DNA of 36,163 nucleotides from Pascua guehoae (Eukaryota > Basidiomycota > Tremellomycetes > Trichosporonales > Trichosporonaceae). Location: the NCBI GenBank assembly GCA_001600415.1, contig BCJX01000026.1, positions 35,367-71,529 on the forward strand, read 5' to 3'. Below the pieces are notes generated by a model. That model had not been told where the DNA came from and made no database searches. It was given only the letters and a program-made list of their open reading frames with translations. A program made the position numbers and the translations under genes. Shown here one piece after another: positions 1 to 9,665 of the stretch; the first letter of the stretch is position 1, and each line of letters starts with the position of its first letter.

Positions 1-190
1 CCTCGTCCTCGTCAATGATCGGGGGTGTTTCAGTTGGGTCGACCTCAGTGGGCTCGAAGTGTTGCTCGGGGTGGTCGCCCTCTGGGTTGTCGATGATGAT
101 CGGTTCATGAGGAGCGGTTCCCTCGAGGATGTCATCATGGTTGTTGCTACCGGATCCGCCAGTAGACTGAGTTGAGTGAGTAGTCGGCAT
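1..190 (-). CDS. Ty3/gypsy gag, N-terminal fragment running off the window
   Basis: An open frame on the minus strand starts with ATG at 190-188 and stays open to the window edge. It begins MPTTHSTQSTGGSGSNN and continues as an acidic, Pro/Glu-rich stretch, the low-complexity kind of start common in fungal Ty3 gag proteins, which form the particle shell. No capsid core or zinc knuckle is reached. The gag call rests mainly on position: the ATG lies about 110 nt downstream of the priming site and LTR at 302-1095, where gag starts in LTR retrotransposons. A host gene start is not excluded by the protein alone. Confidence 0.6.
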   Translation of the reverse strand, partial: MPTTHSTQSTGGSGSNNHDDILEGTAPHEPIIIDNPEGDHPEQHFEPTEVDPTETPPIIDEDE

Positions 191-301
191 TTTGATTTGT
201 TTGATTCCGAGAATCGATGACGTATGATTGTCCTAAGATGGGTCAAAACTATGGGAACTTCGGGTATGTTGTTAGATCGTCGGTGGTCGAGAGTAGGCAG
301 G

Positions 302-316
302 AGGCTTTTCACCTTC
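302..316 (-). other. Putative primer-binding site, self-complementary type
   Basis: It directly follows the LTR end (TGTGACA in minus sense) with a 2-nt offset. The 13 nt at 302-314 are the exact reverse complement of 557-569 inside the LTR. No tRNA-like PBS such as TGGTATC is visible. In Tf1-type Ty3 elements the 5' end of the mRNA folds back onto the PBS and primes minus-strand DNA, and the layout here fits that mode. Confidence 0.6.
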
Positions 317-1095
317 TGTCACAAGCTAGGTCTTATCAACCGGATAGAACGCTAGTTGACCTCGTCTTCTATGCTTACCGTCCTAGTCTCGACAAGGTAC
401 GTGGGCGTAGGCGCAGAAGATAAGGGTTTCAGAATAACAAGCTGAGGCTTAAGGCTTCCTAACAGACAGGATCGTGGTATGGTTACTATGGACTTAACCT
501 GGTCACAGGTTAACGGTGATGATGCTTGGGATAAGCTATGCGTAGTCGGAAAGACGAGGTGAAAAGCCTGACCGACAAGACTACAAGTTACTACGGCTTA
601 TATCTATGCTCCCTACTTGGCGAGTTCCCTTCTCCTCTGTCCCCGATGCCCGTTCTACCTGTCTTCTTCCATCTTCTATGAGAACCTCCCCATCTCGATG
701 GCCTTCTATGATCGTTCGGTCTTTTCCCCAAGAAACCGTAAAAATCCCTCAACTGAGGATAATTGGTTCGCGCTCATGGATGGATGTCCCGCTTGTTGCT
801 ACTTGTGCTTGTGACCTCTTCCTATGCCGTAGTTTCTTGATAATCTTGATATACTGTCGGTCATCCTTCACCATGTACTGCTCGTGGTCCATGTACTGAG
901 CTGTCGTGCTCGAGTAAGCCCGTCGGGCTGCCTGCTTGGTACCTGGTGTTTTCCGTCCTCGTGACTGTCATCAAGTGGGAGTTGCGATCGTGATTTGTCG
1001 GTGGTTTTTGATAAGATTAGCCTTGATTTGGGTTACTTAGGATAATTACGTGGCGGCTGATATCAGCATCGCGTGAGCATCACGTGATCTGCACC
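317..1095 (-). repeat. 5' LTR of minus-strand Ty3-like element
   Basis: The U5 end is well supported: it reads TGTGACA in minus sense at 323-317 and abuts the putative PBS. A TATA-like box (GATATAAG in minus sense) lies at about 597-604, with predicted R start near 569. The U3 start near 1095 is only an estimate, chosen where CACGTGATGC-type sequence begins. U3 holds the 15-mer GAGTAAGCCCGTCGG (911-925, plus sense), which recurs in the unrelated-looking LTR at 33106-34277. Short frames here (606-899 and others) are not considered genes. Confidence 0.6.
596..605 (-). promoter_or_regulatory. TATA-like box of the LTR
   Basis: In minus sense the sequence reads AGATATAAGC. The segment AGGCTTTTCACCT begins about 34 nt downstream and matches the PBS in reverse complement, so the inferred transcription start coincides with the self-priming segment. 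Confidence 0.5.
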
Positions 1096-1178
1096 CCATG
1101 TTTTTGTCTAAGTAGGGCATGTGAAAACCATATGTGCGTGTATGTTGGCATGTGTTGGGTGTGGTACAGGGGCAACTC

Positions 1179-1335
1179 ATGACACTCAAGTCTCGGTCCA
1201 CTGCTGGCTCAAGTTTCAGTCCACTGTCAGCTTGAGTCTCGGTCCATTCCTGGCTCGGGTCTTGGTCCACTGATGGCTCAAGTCTCGGTCAACTGCTGGC
1301 TTGGGTCTCTGTCCACCTCTGGCTTGAGTCCCAGT
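1179..1335. repeat. 23-bp minisatellite, short array
   Basis: About seven imperfect 23-bp units of the form TGGCTCAAGTCTCGGTCCACTGC. The same unit makes the longer array at 30880-31345. Copies here are more diverged (CAAGT and TTGAGT variants), so this array looks older or less homogenised. Confidence 0.8.
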
Positions 1336-1550
1336 GTCATGTCCACGGGCCTCCATCCGTCTCGGCCTCGATTCTCACTCCGTTTCTTGGTCCAGTCTCA
1401 GTGAGTGAGAGGGTGAGGCAGTCTGAGTCTCACTCTGCAACTCAAACCTTGGTTAGGTCAGCTATCATGTTTGGCACAAGTTTCTGGCAGGTACGTCATT
1501 GATTCCCAGTGGGTGAGTTATTCCCACCACAGGGTGGCAGTGTGGCAGAG
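1336..1550. repeat. Dispersed repeat next to the minisatellite
   Basis: This segment matches 31340-31545 in the same orientation, including the run TCAGCTATCATGTTTGGCAC against TCGGCTATCATGTTTGGCAC and the shared GAGTTATTCCCACCACAGG. Minisatellite and flank therefore travel together as one repeat of roughly 370 bp or more. No coding potential was recognised. 1551-1693 holds nothing identified. Confidence 0.75.
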
Positions 1551-1693
1551 TACCATATGAGCATGTACTGGGTTGGAATGGGTGTAGCTCAGTCATTTCT
1601 AGGCCATTTTTGGTCCTGGTTGGACCGTTTTTAAGGTTCTTGGGGTTGCCAAACACGATTCTGAAAGTACCATGTACCTAGCTCCACTCCATT

Positions 1694-2861
1694 GTGGAAA
1701 GTCACCAAGTCACCCCAGATATGAACTTCTTCAACATGGACCTCACAGATCTCGACTTTTCTCAGCTTCTAGAGGGGGCAGCGACATGGGGCAAGCCGTC
1801 CCCAAATACTACGGGTGTGGCGCATCTGGCATCCGAAGGGGAACCATGTAAGTGGTGCACAGCCAGAGAAATCTAGACTTGGCCAAGAGGGTGCAAAATT
1901 GACCTCCTAAGCACCACCAGCGATTGCGGGAGCTACAGAGCAGCTAGAGACGAAATCCCAAAGCGAGGATGCCACGATCGGGCAGGGCTACGACATATTC
2001 GAAGCGCTTAGCGATATCACAAACGGTTGGTAATGGGATTTAGGGGTTATCCATTCTGTCCTTTTCTTGGTGGGCGATATTGTGGTCTAACTTCCAGATG
2101 CGATTGCACGGGCTACATGGCAGCTAGTTGCACAAACTCAAAGCAAGGACGCTCCAATTATCGATGCAGATCTAAATCCTGAACTGCGGGCTGGTATCTT
2201 CAATGGTGAGGAAATGGCATATGGTGAGTTGGGGTTATGTCATTTCAAGGTCATTTTGTTCCCCTATCTGCGATCCTTGCTATTATGCTCCACAGGGCAC
2301 CTAGACTGACTTCTGGGGATGGATCTAGAAGCCCTCCCGCCGCTCAATCCGGAGATATTTGTCTTGTTGCTGTGCGTTGAGCCGTTGGCGCTCACAGCGA
2401 CCTCGCGTGCGAGCAACTCAAATGAAATTATTGCCACCAAGAAGGTACTTGCAGTGGGAGGTGGTACTCCTCAGAAATGCAAGCAGAAGGGCTGTTTATC
2501 GCTACAGGTATGTTTTTGAGGGTGGTGGAGATGATGGTGGCATTGCTGAGGCTCTCCCAGCAACAGAAATGACACAAAAATGCCAAGGAGATCATCCAGG
2601 AGGGTCATTTGGCTGCCCACAAGTGTGTGGAGTGCAGGAAGGTAAAGCAGTGTGAGTATGACTGCAAAATAGCACCAGGCATCGCCGCTTGCCTTCGTTG
2701 TGAGGCCACAGGGGAGTCCTGCAGCTTCAGCAGGCAGGTAAGGGCTTAGGGGGCATACAACAAGCTGACTGCTGAGCAGGAGAAGGGCAAGGGCAAAGCC
2801 AAGCCTAAGACCCTTGAACAGAAAGTGCAGGAGCTCTCTGAGTGCGTGCAGATGCTTGAAT
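1694..2861 (+). pseudogene. Degenerate Cys-rich, coiled-coil gene of unknown function
   Basis: The first frame starts at 1694 (MESHQVTPDMNFFNMDLTDL...). Later pieces look like exons split by GT-AG gaps, for example around 2028-2099 and 2224-2296. Two of them share a motif: AIAGATEQLETKSQSEDA near 1920-1970 and AIARATWQLVAQTQSKDA near 2101-2155, suggesting an internal duplication. Near 2622-2730 a Cys cluster reads CVECRKVKQCEYDC...CLRC...C, loosely like a fungal Zn(II)2Cys6 motif but with irregular spacing. A Lys/Glu/Gln-rich helix follows, ending SECVQMLE at 2861. Frames shift between the pieces, so no intact product is expected. It could be a decayed transcription-factor-like gene or a transposon accessory gene. 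Confidence 0.4.
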
Positions 2862-2865
2862 GAGC

Positions 2866-3215
2866 GACATTGCTGGGTAGTGAGTTGAGGACGTCATGCG
2901 GTGATGTGGGCTGGTAACCAAGGTCCAATTCAAATGGAGAAAGGCCAGTGGACTGGTGTGTAGCAGAATTGTAGGCAAACTCAAGAGCGGGGAGTTGTTG
3001 CGACCAGTCCTTTTGGTGGTGGGAAATGAATGGTTGTAACATTTGCTTGATGACTTTCACCAGCATTTCTGATTGTCTGTCGGTCTGTGGCATCGGTCTG
3101 TGGATGGGATGCACTGGACATAGCAAGTTTGGTGCCAAAGTGCTTAAAGAGGGCTTGCCAGAAACTTGCTGTCTCGATCAGATATAATCCCGGCGATAGC
3201 CGGTAATGGGGTGAT
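2866..3215 (-). pseudogene. Ty3/gypsy integrase core fragment
   Basis: Minus-strand frames contain the second half of a Ty3 integrase core: GIISDRDSKF (catalytic Asp region), then FWQALFKHFGTKLAMSSASH, HPQTD, and further on ALEFAYNSATHQSTGLSPFE. These are the conserved Asp/Glu segment and the AYNS...TG.SPFEL block. The pieces lie in at least two frames, with shifts near 3165 and 3085, so it is a pseudogene. RNase H and protease are absent. It may belong to the same family as the pol at 11290-13271, but no overlap allows a check. Confidence 0.8.
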
Positions 3216-3519
3216 CTAGCTACACTTTGACCAGAAAAATTCTCCATGCCTCGCAGTGCCGTTTTATTGTGCATTTCAGTCACAATTTCACATGTTCTTC
3301 ACTGAATCTGAAAATACGACTGATTTGGCACCTACATGCAAGAAACAAGATGACAAGTACATGTATTTGGGATGGAATTAGCTGTTGAAGTCGGGGGTGC
3401 CAAAACAGGCATATAATGCCGTAACACCATGTATGTGGCTCAATCCAAAGTGAACTTCATTGGTAAATGAAACAGCACCTGCAACTCACTTTCGTTGTGT
3501 TGTTTCACAATCCACAACC
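3216..3519. other. Intergenic, probable 5' part of the Helitron
   Basis: No gene or repeat is recognised. The segment precedes the first in-frame ATG of the Helitron gene and should hold its promoter and 5' terminus. A TC-type Helitron start could not be placed. Confidence 0.3.
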
Positions 3520-4216
3520 ATGATTACCCCACGTGCAGGCGAGAAGCGCCCTCAACAGCCCCACCACACTCCTGATGCTGCTGGACAGACACCAAGTTCA
3601 GCTCGAGCATCACAACCTCCCCCTCGCCCAGTTTCACCATCTCCTGGGCATCCTGTGCCTGCACAACTCACAGATGGATGGCCAATCCGCAACAGGCGTG
3701 CTCGGCATTTCTTCGGCAACACACAAACTCCCCCACCTGTGGAACAAGCACCTCCCCATACCTGTCCTCCTGCCAGGCAGAAGTGCACCACATGCAATAA
3801 ACGACAGCCTCCAGAATCTTTTATTGCAGCCAATGGCACCAACTTGAAGATGTGTGGTAGCTATCGAGCTCGCTCTGCTGCACATTACCAAGCTCAAAGG
3901 GAGCAGCGACATGTCCCAGCACCTCCAGCCACTTCACCATCCATGTCATCCGAAGGAACACCCCCGGTCCCGCCCTCTCCTCCAGCTGCCGTTCCTTTGC
4001 AATTTGACCTTGATGATGAAGTTCTTAACAATGAGGCCCTTGTGCTTCTCAACAACTTGCACACTGCCCTGGACACAATCGAGTTTGAGAGTTGCTCAGT
4101 GTGCAAAGAGAGGTGGTTTGATCTCCATTGCACAGATGGTGTTTGCCATTGTTGTTACTCGATACGTTCAAAGCCCCATGCCCTGAAGTGGACAGCTGAG
4201 AATGCCATGGACCCAG
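3520..4216 (+). pseudogene. Helitron exon 1: zinc-finger region
   Basis: The first ATG in frame is 3520-3522, giving MITPRAGEKRPQQPHHTPDA. A Pro-rich stretch is followed by two Cys clusters. The first, CTTCNKRQPPESFI...CGSYR, resembles the C-x2-C...C-x2-C finger at the N-terminus of fungal Helitron proteins but has Tyr where the last Cys would be. The second, CSVCKERWFDLHC...CHCC, keeps its Cys pairs and the ERWFD signature. These fingers are thought to help DNA binding. The exon ends in NAMDPG at a GTATGT donor. Confidence 0.75.
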
Positions 4217-4251
4217 GTATGTAACTCACATCAATGTCTGCTGATCAACAG
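4217..4251 (+). other. Intron, 35 nt
   Basis: The donor is GTATGT and the acceptor is CAACAG. Removing it joins NAMDPG to PSLRELCIRDGL with the frame kept, while read-through hits a stop at once. Short, but in line with the other three introns of this gene. Confidence 0.65.
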
Positions 4252-5074
4252 GCCCCTCTCTCCGAGAGCTGTGTATCAGAGATGGTTTGGTCCCTCCAGA
4301 GCCTCCTTCGCAAGTTGAAGAGATGATGCTGTCCCGAGTTCATGTTCAGCTGCAAATCTGGTGTGTCGGGCTGGGACAAACCAAGTATGCTGGGCACACA
4401 GTCATGTTCCCACGGGACAACATCTCTCTCCTCCAATGCCTCCCTCTCCTCCCACAGCACCTTGACGTACTGGTCATTAAACACAAGCCTGTCAACGGCC
4501 AGGACGTCAACAATACTTCTTTCGCCCAGCGTCCCGAATTCCAGGTTCGAAGGCAGCGGGTACTGGACAATCTTCTGGCCCTTCGACGCTTTCATCCAGC
4601 CTACCGCTCAATTGAAATCAATCATGATGCGTTGAGCCAGCTCCCTGATAATGGCTCGGCCTTCTCTCTCCTGCAGTCTGTTGAGGTTGAAGCCGGCGAA
4701 GATGAGGGACATGACTCAGGCCCAATTGACGATGACATCAATCAGGTGGGCTTGATTGATGAGTCTCTCATTCCCAACATGACCGATGGACAAACAGAGG
4801 ATGAAGCTATCCGAGACGGTCTCCGGGACTATGTCACTGTCAATCAGCATCAGGCAACACCGGCACCTCAACTCACAGCTCCCGACTATGGTGCAACACC
4901 AATCAATGAGCATGATAGGAGCTTCCACTATCTTGTTCAGGCATTTCCCTTCCTCTTCCCCTCTGGACATGCTGACATCCATGCAGACTGACTGTGTGAT
5001 GTCTCACCAAAGGACTACTTCCGTCACCTTATGCGATTCCATGATGGTTGCTTTGCTGCTCATCCACGCTTCTG
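4252..5074 (+). pseudogene. Helitron exon 2: pre-Rep region
   Basis: The frame runs from PSLRELCIRDGL through VEEMMLSRVHV, the conserved 'VEEML.aRvhv' block that precedes Helitron Rep domains. It continues to FHYLVQAFPFLFPSGHADI and, after a TGA at 4989-4991, to SPKDYFRHLMRFHDGCFAAHP. The family has a similar 'yfrHLm...grFa.hprF' segment there. The TGA stands where CGA (Arg) would keep the frame, and the rest of the exon is open. It ends at a GTATGT donor. Confidence 0.75.
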
Positions 5075-5114
5075 GTATGTGCCCTGTGATGTCATCACTC
5101 ACTAACTGTTGCAG
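5075..5114 (+). other. Intron, 40 nt
   Basis: It has a GTATGT donor, a CACTAAC branch-like site and a GCAG acceptor. Splicing joins HPRF to YYALNCLMRWR, matching the usual Helitron continuation. Confidence 0.8.
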
Positions 5115-6672
5115 TTATTATGCACTCAACTGCTTGATGCGCTGGCGGACACGTACCATGGCAAGGTTCTTTGTCACTCGCAACCAACATGATCGGGCAC
5201 TCACAGCTGCTGACATTGGTGAGCTTGCCAATGATGATGCCGAGAGGCTGGCACAGCATGTTCGTCGATCAGCTGCACCCCTTCGTGGCACTGCCCCATA
5301 CTGGTCTGCCTGAGGCAGTGACCTGAAGGCCATGGTGAAGCAACTTGGGATGCCTCATGCCTTCATTACACATTCTGCTGCAGATATTCAGTGGTCGGAC
5401 TTGCACAAGCATATGCCTAACCCACCTGCTGGTGTTATGCCAGAACGCGACCAACAGTGCATCAACAGTGAGAACCTCAATGCGAACCCAGCCATTGCTG
5501 CCTGGTGGTTTCAACGGCATTTCCAAATATTCTTTGAGACTGTCATTGTACCGCATTTCAAGGTAGTTGACTGGTGGCTGTGCTTTGAGTGGCAGCACAG
5601 AGGATCAAGCCACGTACACGGCCTTATCTGGATGGCTGATGCCCCCTCGCCCGAGGCTCTTGACCCGGACATCCTTGACACCAGTATTGCATTTGCAAAG
5701 TTCTGGGATGAGAGGATTTCCACTGTCAATCCTGGCATCAACATTCCCCCAGCTACCATTCACCCCTCTGCCATTCCATTTGAGCACCAATCCTTCACCA
5801 ATGAGCGACTCGCACAGCTTCTGAATCGAGTTCAGAGGCATACTCGCTGCTCTGTTGCCTACTGTCTTCGTCGACCTAAGGGCTCACCTCCAGATACACC
5901 AAAGGTAGGCCAGATCTTGATTGCAATGTTGACATTCATTCAGATCTGCCACTTCAATTACCCAATTGACCTACAGGAACAATCAGCAGTTGTCCGGGCC
6001 CCCAATGGCAATACATGGCTACTCCTTGGACGAAATGACCCACTCCTTAACCAGTACTCTCCCCTGTTGGCTTTTGGATGGCAAGCAAACACCGACTTCA
6101 GCCCCTGCACTGATGGAGCCGTTGCAACATGCATTGCAAAGTATGTGTCGAAATCAGAGGTCCCCTCAAACAACTTTGTCAATGTCATGCAGGCCATCAA
6201 CACTCGACTGGATGAAGGCACTGCTGCACAAATCGTATACCAGAAGATGCTCAGCAAGATCATTGTTGAGCGGGACTGGAGTGCACAGGAAGTGTCCCAT
6301 CTTCTTCTTGATTGTCCACTCTACAGCGCACCCCGAGAGTTCTGGTCACTGCCTCTCATGGAGAATCGGAGTCAGCAGCTTCGGGCATGCCACAGTGACA
6401 ACGAGCTTCCGCCAGACAGTGACGATGTTGAGGCAGAAGGATGGATCGACAAGTACTACTCACGACAAGACCGACCTGAGGACCTCAGCCTGTACGACTG
6501 GTTCCTTTACTGGAAGGAAACTGCACGAAAGCAGCTCCGGCAAAGGGACAAGGTGCGGGTGATCAAACTCTGGCCTCCTTATCCAGCAGAGATTGATGGA
6601 CAAGTTAATGAGCAGTGGTGTCGTGCCAAGCTCCTTCTCCACCATCCCCACCATACTGAGGATGATCTCTGA
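5115..6672 (+). pseudogene. Helitron exon 3-4: Rep endonuclease (HUH) domain
   Basis: The two-His metal motif is present: HRGSSHVHGLIW with HVH encoded at 5611-5619, the Rep 'HUH' signature that coordinates the nicking metal ion. The catalytic Tyr region reads CIAKYVSK near 6130-6153. The second Tyr of the usual YxxxY pair is at 6142-6144, but the first position is Cys. In-frame TGA codons lie at 5311-5313 (SA*GSDLKAMV) and 6670-6672 (DL*HDGESW), both readable as Arg if CGA. An in-frame 39-nt intron is proposed at 5905-5943. Except for those stops the frame is open for over 1.3 kb. Confidence 0.85.
5905..5943 (+). other. Intron, 39 nt (in frame)
   Basis: The donor is GTAGGC, the acceptor TTCAG, and the length is a multiple of three. 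Splicing gives PDTPKICHFNYPIDL, close to the 'CRFgfP' block of Helitron proteins. Retention would insert a hydrophobic 13-residue stretch without a stop, so this intron is less certain. Confidence 0.6.
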
Positions 6673-7013
6673 CATGATGGTGAATCATGGGCTACTGCAT
6701 ATCAGTGCTGTGCCATCAATCACCTACTGGCCATGTTGATACCCTACCCTGCCATCTGCCCACATTGGCTGCCAATGACTCCTCTGATGAGGACTTCTCT
6801 GACAATGAGTCTGATATCGTCAATGACCGTTTCATTGAGGACTTTCATCTACTTGCCGCAGAAGGAGGACATGGCCAGTTGTCCTTTGACCGCTTTGACC
6901 GACTTGGCCGGCGGGACATGGACGTTGCAGCAGACTGGAATGAGACAGGTCGTGAATGGGGTGCAGGACAATTGAAGGAGCGTGTGGATTTCTTGCAAAT
7001 CCAATGACACCTG
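6673..7013 (+). pseudogene. Helitron Rep-helicase linker
   Basis: After the TGA at 6670 the frame reads HDGESWATAYQCCAINHL. A shift then leads to the acidic stretch DSSDEDFSDNESDIVNDRF and RVDFLQIQ, ending with a TGA at 7005-7007. The HVD/acidic region between Rep and helicase is usual in this family. A GTGAGC donor at 7014 ends the exon. Confidence 0.65.
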
Positions 7014-7054
7014 GTGAGCAAAATGCATGAAGGATCAATGCTGATTAAGTCAAG
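7014..7054 (+). other. Intron, 41 nt
   Basis: It has a GTGAGC donor, a CTGATTAAG branch-like site and a CAAG acceptor. Splicing gives TEGQAQRPQVNEDQLTGNQQ in the helicase frame, restoring the reading frame. Confidence 0.65.
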
Positions 7055-7271
7055 ACTGAGGGTCAGGCCCAACGACCACAAGTGAATGAGGACCAACTCA
7101 CGGGGAACCAGCAGGTTGTATATGACCGGGTCAAGGAGCATGCCCAGGCATTCTTGGCTGGTGATCGGACATGCCCATTACGACTCAACATGGAGGGCAC
7201 AGCCGGCACAGGCAAGTCATTCTTGATTGATGCCATCTCTCAATGCCTGTCCCGTCTGCAGCAGGAGCATC

Positions 7272-7659
7272 TGTTATGACCTGATTCAGCTGTGAGTGGA
7301 CCGAAGTGAGGTTCGGGGATACCGAAAGAAGTTCGGTACAGGATTTGCTCCGCAGAGAGCGCGAAGCGACACTGACAAGTTGTGTAGGTCTCTTGTCACA
7401 CTCAGAGGGTCCTAGGGGTCCATAGGAGGTGGATTGAGGGCGGCAAGGGTGCAGAATGGCTAGTAGAGGTACTAGAAGGGAAAAGAAACAAAAAGAACAA
7501 TTCTCTGGGGATGCCCAGGGATTGACATGGGTACTTGTATCAGGGCGTCACCCTGAGACTGATTCAGGTACAAGTGATGTCACGAACCGAAGGAGCTTCA
7601 GTGAGACCGAAGGGACTTCGGTAGACGCGGAGGTATACTCCATGGTACGGTTCGTGACA
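7272..7659. mobile_element. Solo LTR (388 bp) in Helitron helicase, TSD GCATC
   Basis: The insert begins TGTTATGACC and ends TTCGTGACA. It is flanked by GCATC at 7267-7271 and 7660-7664. Without it the helicase reads QQEHLPMQQNPLAW through the junction. Inside are several copies of a short motif around ACCGAAG...CTTCGGT, partly palindromic (7300-7340 and 7585-7620). TG...CA ends with a 5-bp duplication are typical of LTRs left by LTR-LTR recombination. Orientation is not clear. Confidence 0.88.
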
Positions 7660-8775
7660 GCATCTACCCATGCAGCAGAACCCACTCGCCTGGCGAATTG
7701 CTCCCACTGGTGTTGCCATTCAACATCAGTGGCCAGACATATCACTCGGCCCTTGGAATTCGACCCACAGCTGAGCGATCATCTGAACAATCAGGCAACC
7801 ATGACCTGGACACACGTCTTGCCAACCTACAGCAGGAGTGGGCAGGCACACACTATCTCATCATTGATGAGAAAAGTATGATTGGCTGAAAATCCCTGGG
7901 CCATATCGACCAGCACCTTTGGAAGATCTTTCCAGGCCATCAGGATGATGTGTTCGGTGGCCTCAGTGTCCTCCTTGTTGGTGACTTTGGGCAGCTTCCA
8001 CCAGTCAGTGACCAAGCACTATTCAATGATCAGTGGATGGTCGGCACAACTGAGACAGCACGCTACAGCAACCTTGGCCATGCAGCATACCTTTCATTTA
8101 CCAACAGCACCACGCTTGATGTTGTTATGCGACAGGCAGGCCTTGACCCAGATGCTGTCACCTTCCGTGGACTACTCAGTCAGTTACGCGCTGGTGAGCC
8201 AACCACTGCTGACTATGATGTCCTGGCCATGCGGTTTCTTCCCAACCTTCCACTGGTTCACCAGGCTGCATTTGTGGGTGCATCCCACCTCGAGATCGTG
8301 TGCACGAGGTGAAGTACAACTCGCTACTGGCTGCATGCCAGCCAGTATTACACATACCAGCCAAACACACAGGAGCCCTGGCAGCCCGTGCAACAGACGA
8401 ACAGGCAGATGGTCTCCCAGCAGTCCTGTGCCTCATGCCTGGCTGAAAGATCATGGTCACTCATAACCTCTGGACCGAGCAAGGACTCACCAATGGCACC
8501 CAAGGACATGTCCACTCGATCGGCTTCCAGCCCAGTGACCAGCCTGGTCATTGCATCCCCAACGTTGTAATGGTTGGCATCCCAACATATAGGGGCCTGA
8601 CAGAACGGCACGATGATGATGGCACACCACTTGTGCCAATTATCCCCACCATGGCCACCTGGGAGTCAGCAGGCATCAAGTGTACTCGACAGCAACTCCC
8701 ACTTCAACTTGCGTATGCCATTACCGTCCACAAATCACAAGGGATGACACTGGAAAAGGTAAAGGTCGACCTAGG

Positions 8776-9665
8776 TGTCATGATCCAATACGAACTCGAC
8801 TATTCACACTACCAACCTTGCTTCAAGACCTCAAGCTACGAATACGAATGAACCTAATACAAATCCGAATTGCTTTCCAGAACTCGGAAACACAAAACCA
8901 ACAAACCACAAAACAACTATTGCACTCGCTACTCCCGTTCCAGTCTCCTCTGTCCAAGTCTCTACTGTGCTGGGGAACTTTCTTGCACAACACCCTCAAG
9001 GCTCTTCCAAGGCAGGATTGGCAATCCCATACAACTACGACCAATCCTGCAACCCTTCGCCAGCCCCACATCACCCGAACTTCTACCTGGAAACGATCAA
9101 TCTTTCTCCTTGTCGCAGAACATCCGTCCACTCTTCTGCCAACAACGACCAACAAGGAGACCTCAACGACCAACCTGGACTCCATACGACCAATCCAGGA
9201 ATCCATACGACCAATCCAGGCTTCCAGGTGACCAATCCCACTTGGGATCACGACCAATCTCTGAAGAAGTTCTGAGACACTTCGTAGATGTCTTATGGCC
9301 ATGTCTGGTCAAATGGCAAATTCAAAATACTATATAAGGAGCTGGCTTTCCATGGTTCTTCCCCAGCAATGGATCACACAAAAAGTCAACACACAACTTC
9401 CTCACCCAAATCCCCTGTAGTTTCCTTGCCACCCACTCTCCCATGCTCCTTCCTTGTCTTGCTTTGGCAAAGCTAAAGATACGGGTTGATCCTCCGCGAT
9501 AGCCCAAACCTTTGTCACTCCTCTTCTAGTCTAGTCCTTGCCCTTTACCACGTCTTGTCTACACCCCAGTTATTCCTTGTCTTGCACTCTTGCTCCCAGT
9601 GAAGAGTGACAACCCCATAGCACACCAGTACATTCCCAGTCCAGGTGTGCACCCCATCCACGACA
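8776..9665 (+). mobile_element. Solo LTR (890 bp) in Helitron helicase, TSD CTAGG
   Basis: The insert begins TGTCATGATC and ends CCACGACA. Target copies CTAGG lie at 8771-8775 and 9666-9670. Removal yields KVDLGPSEFARGL, the expected helicase sequence before motif VI. A TATA box (CTATATAAGG) near 9330 sets plus orientation. Upstream, around 9040-9260, CGACCAAT recurs at short intervals, several followed by CCAGG, giving a run of CCAAT-box-like sites. Frames within it are not genes. Confidence 0.92.
9330..9340 (+). promoter_or_regulatory. TATA box of the solo LTR
   Basis: CTATATAAGGA lies about 330 bp before the LTR end and downstream of the CCAAT-like cluster, the expected order of a U3 promoter. 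Confidence 0.6.
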
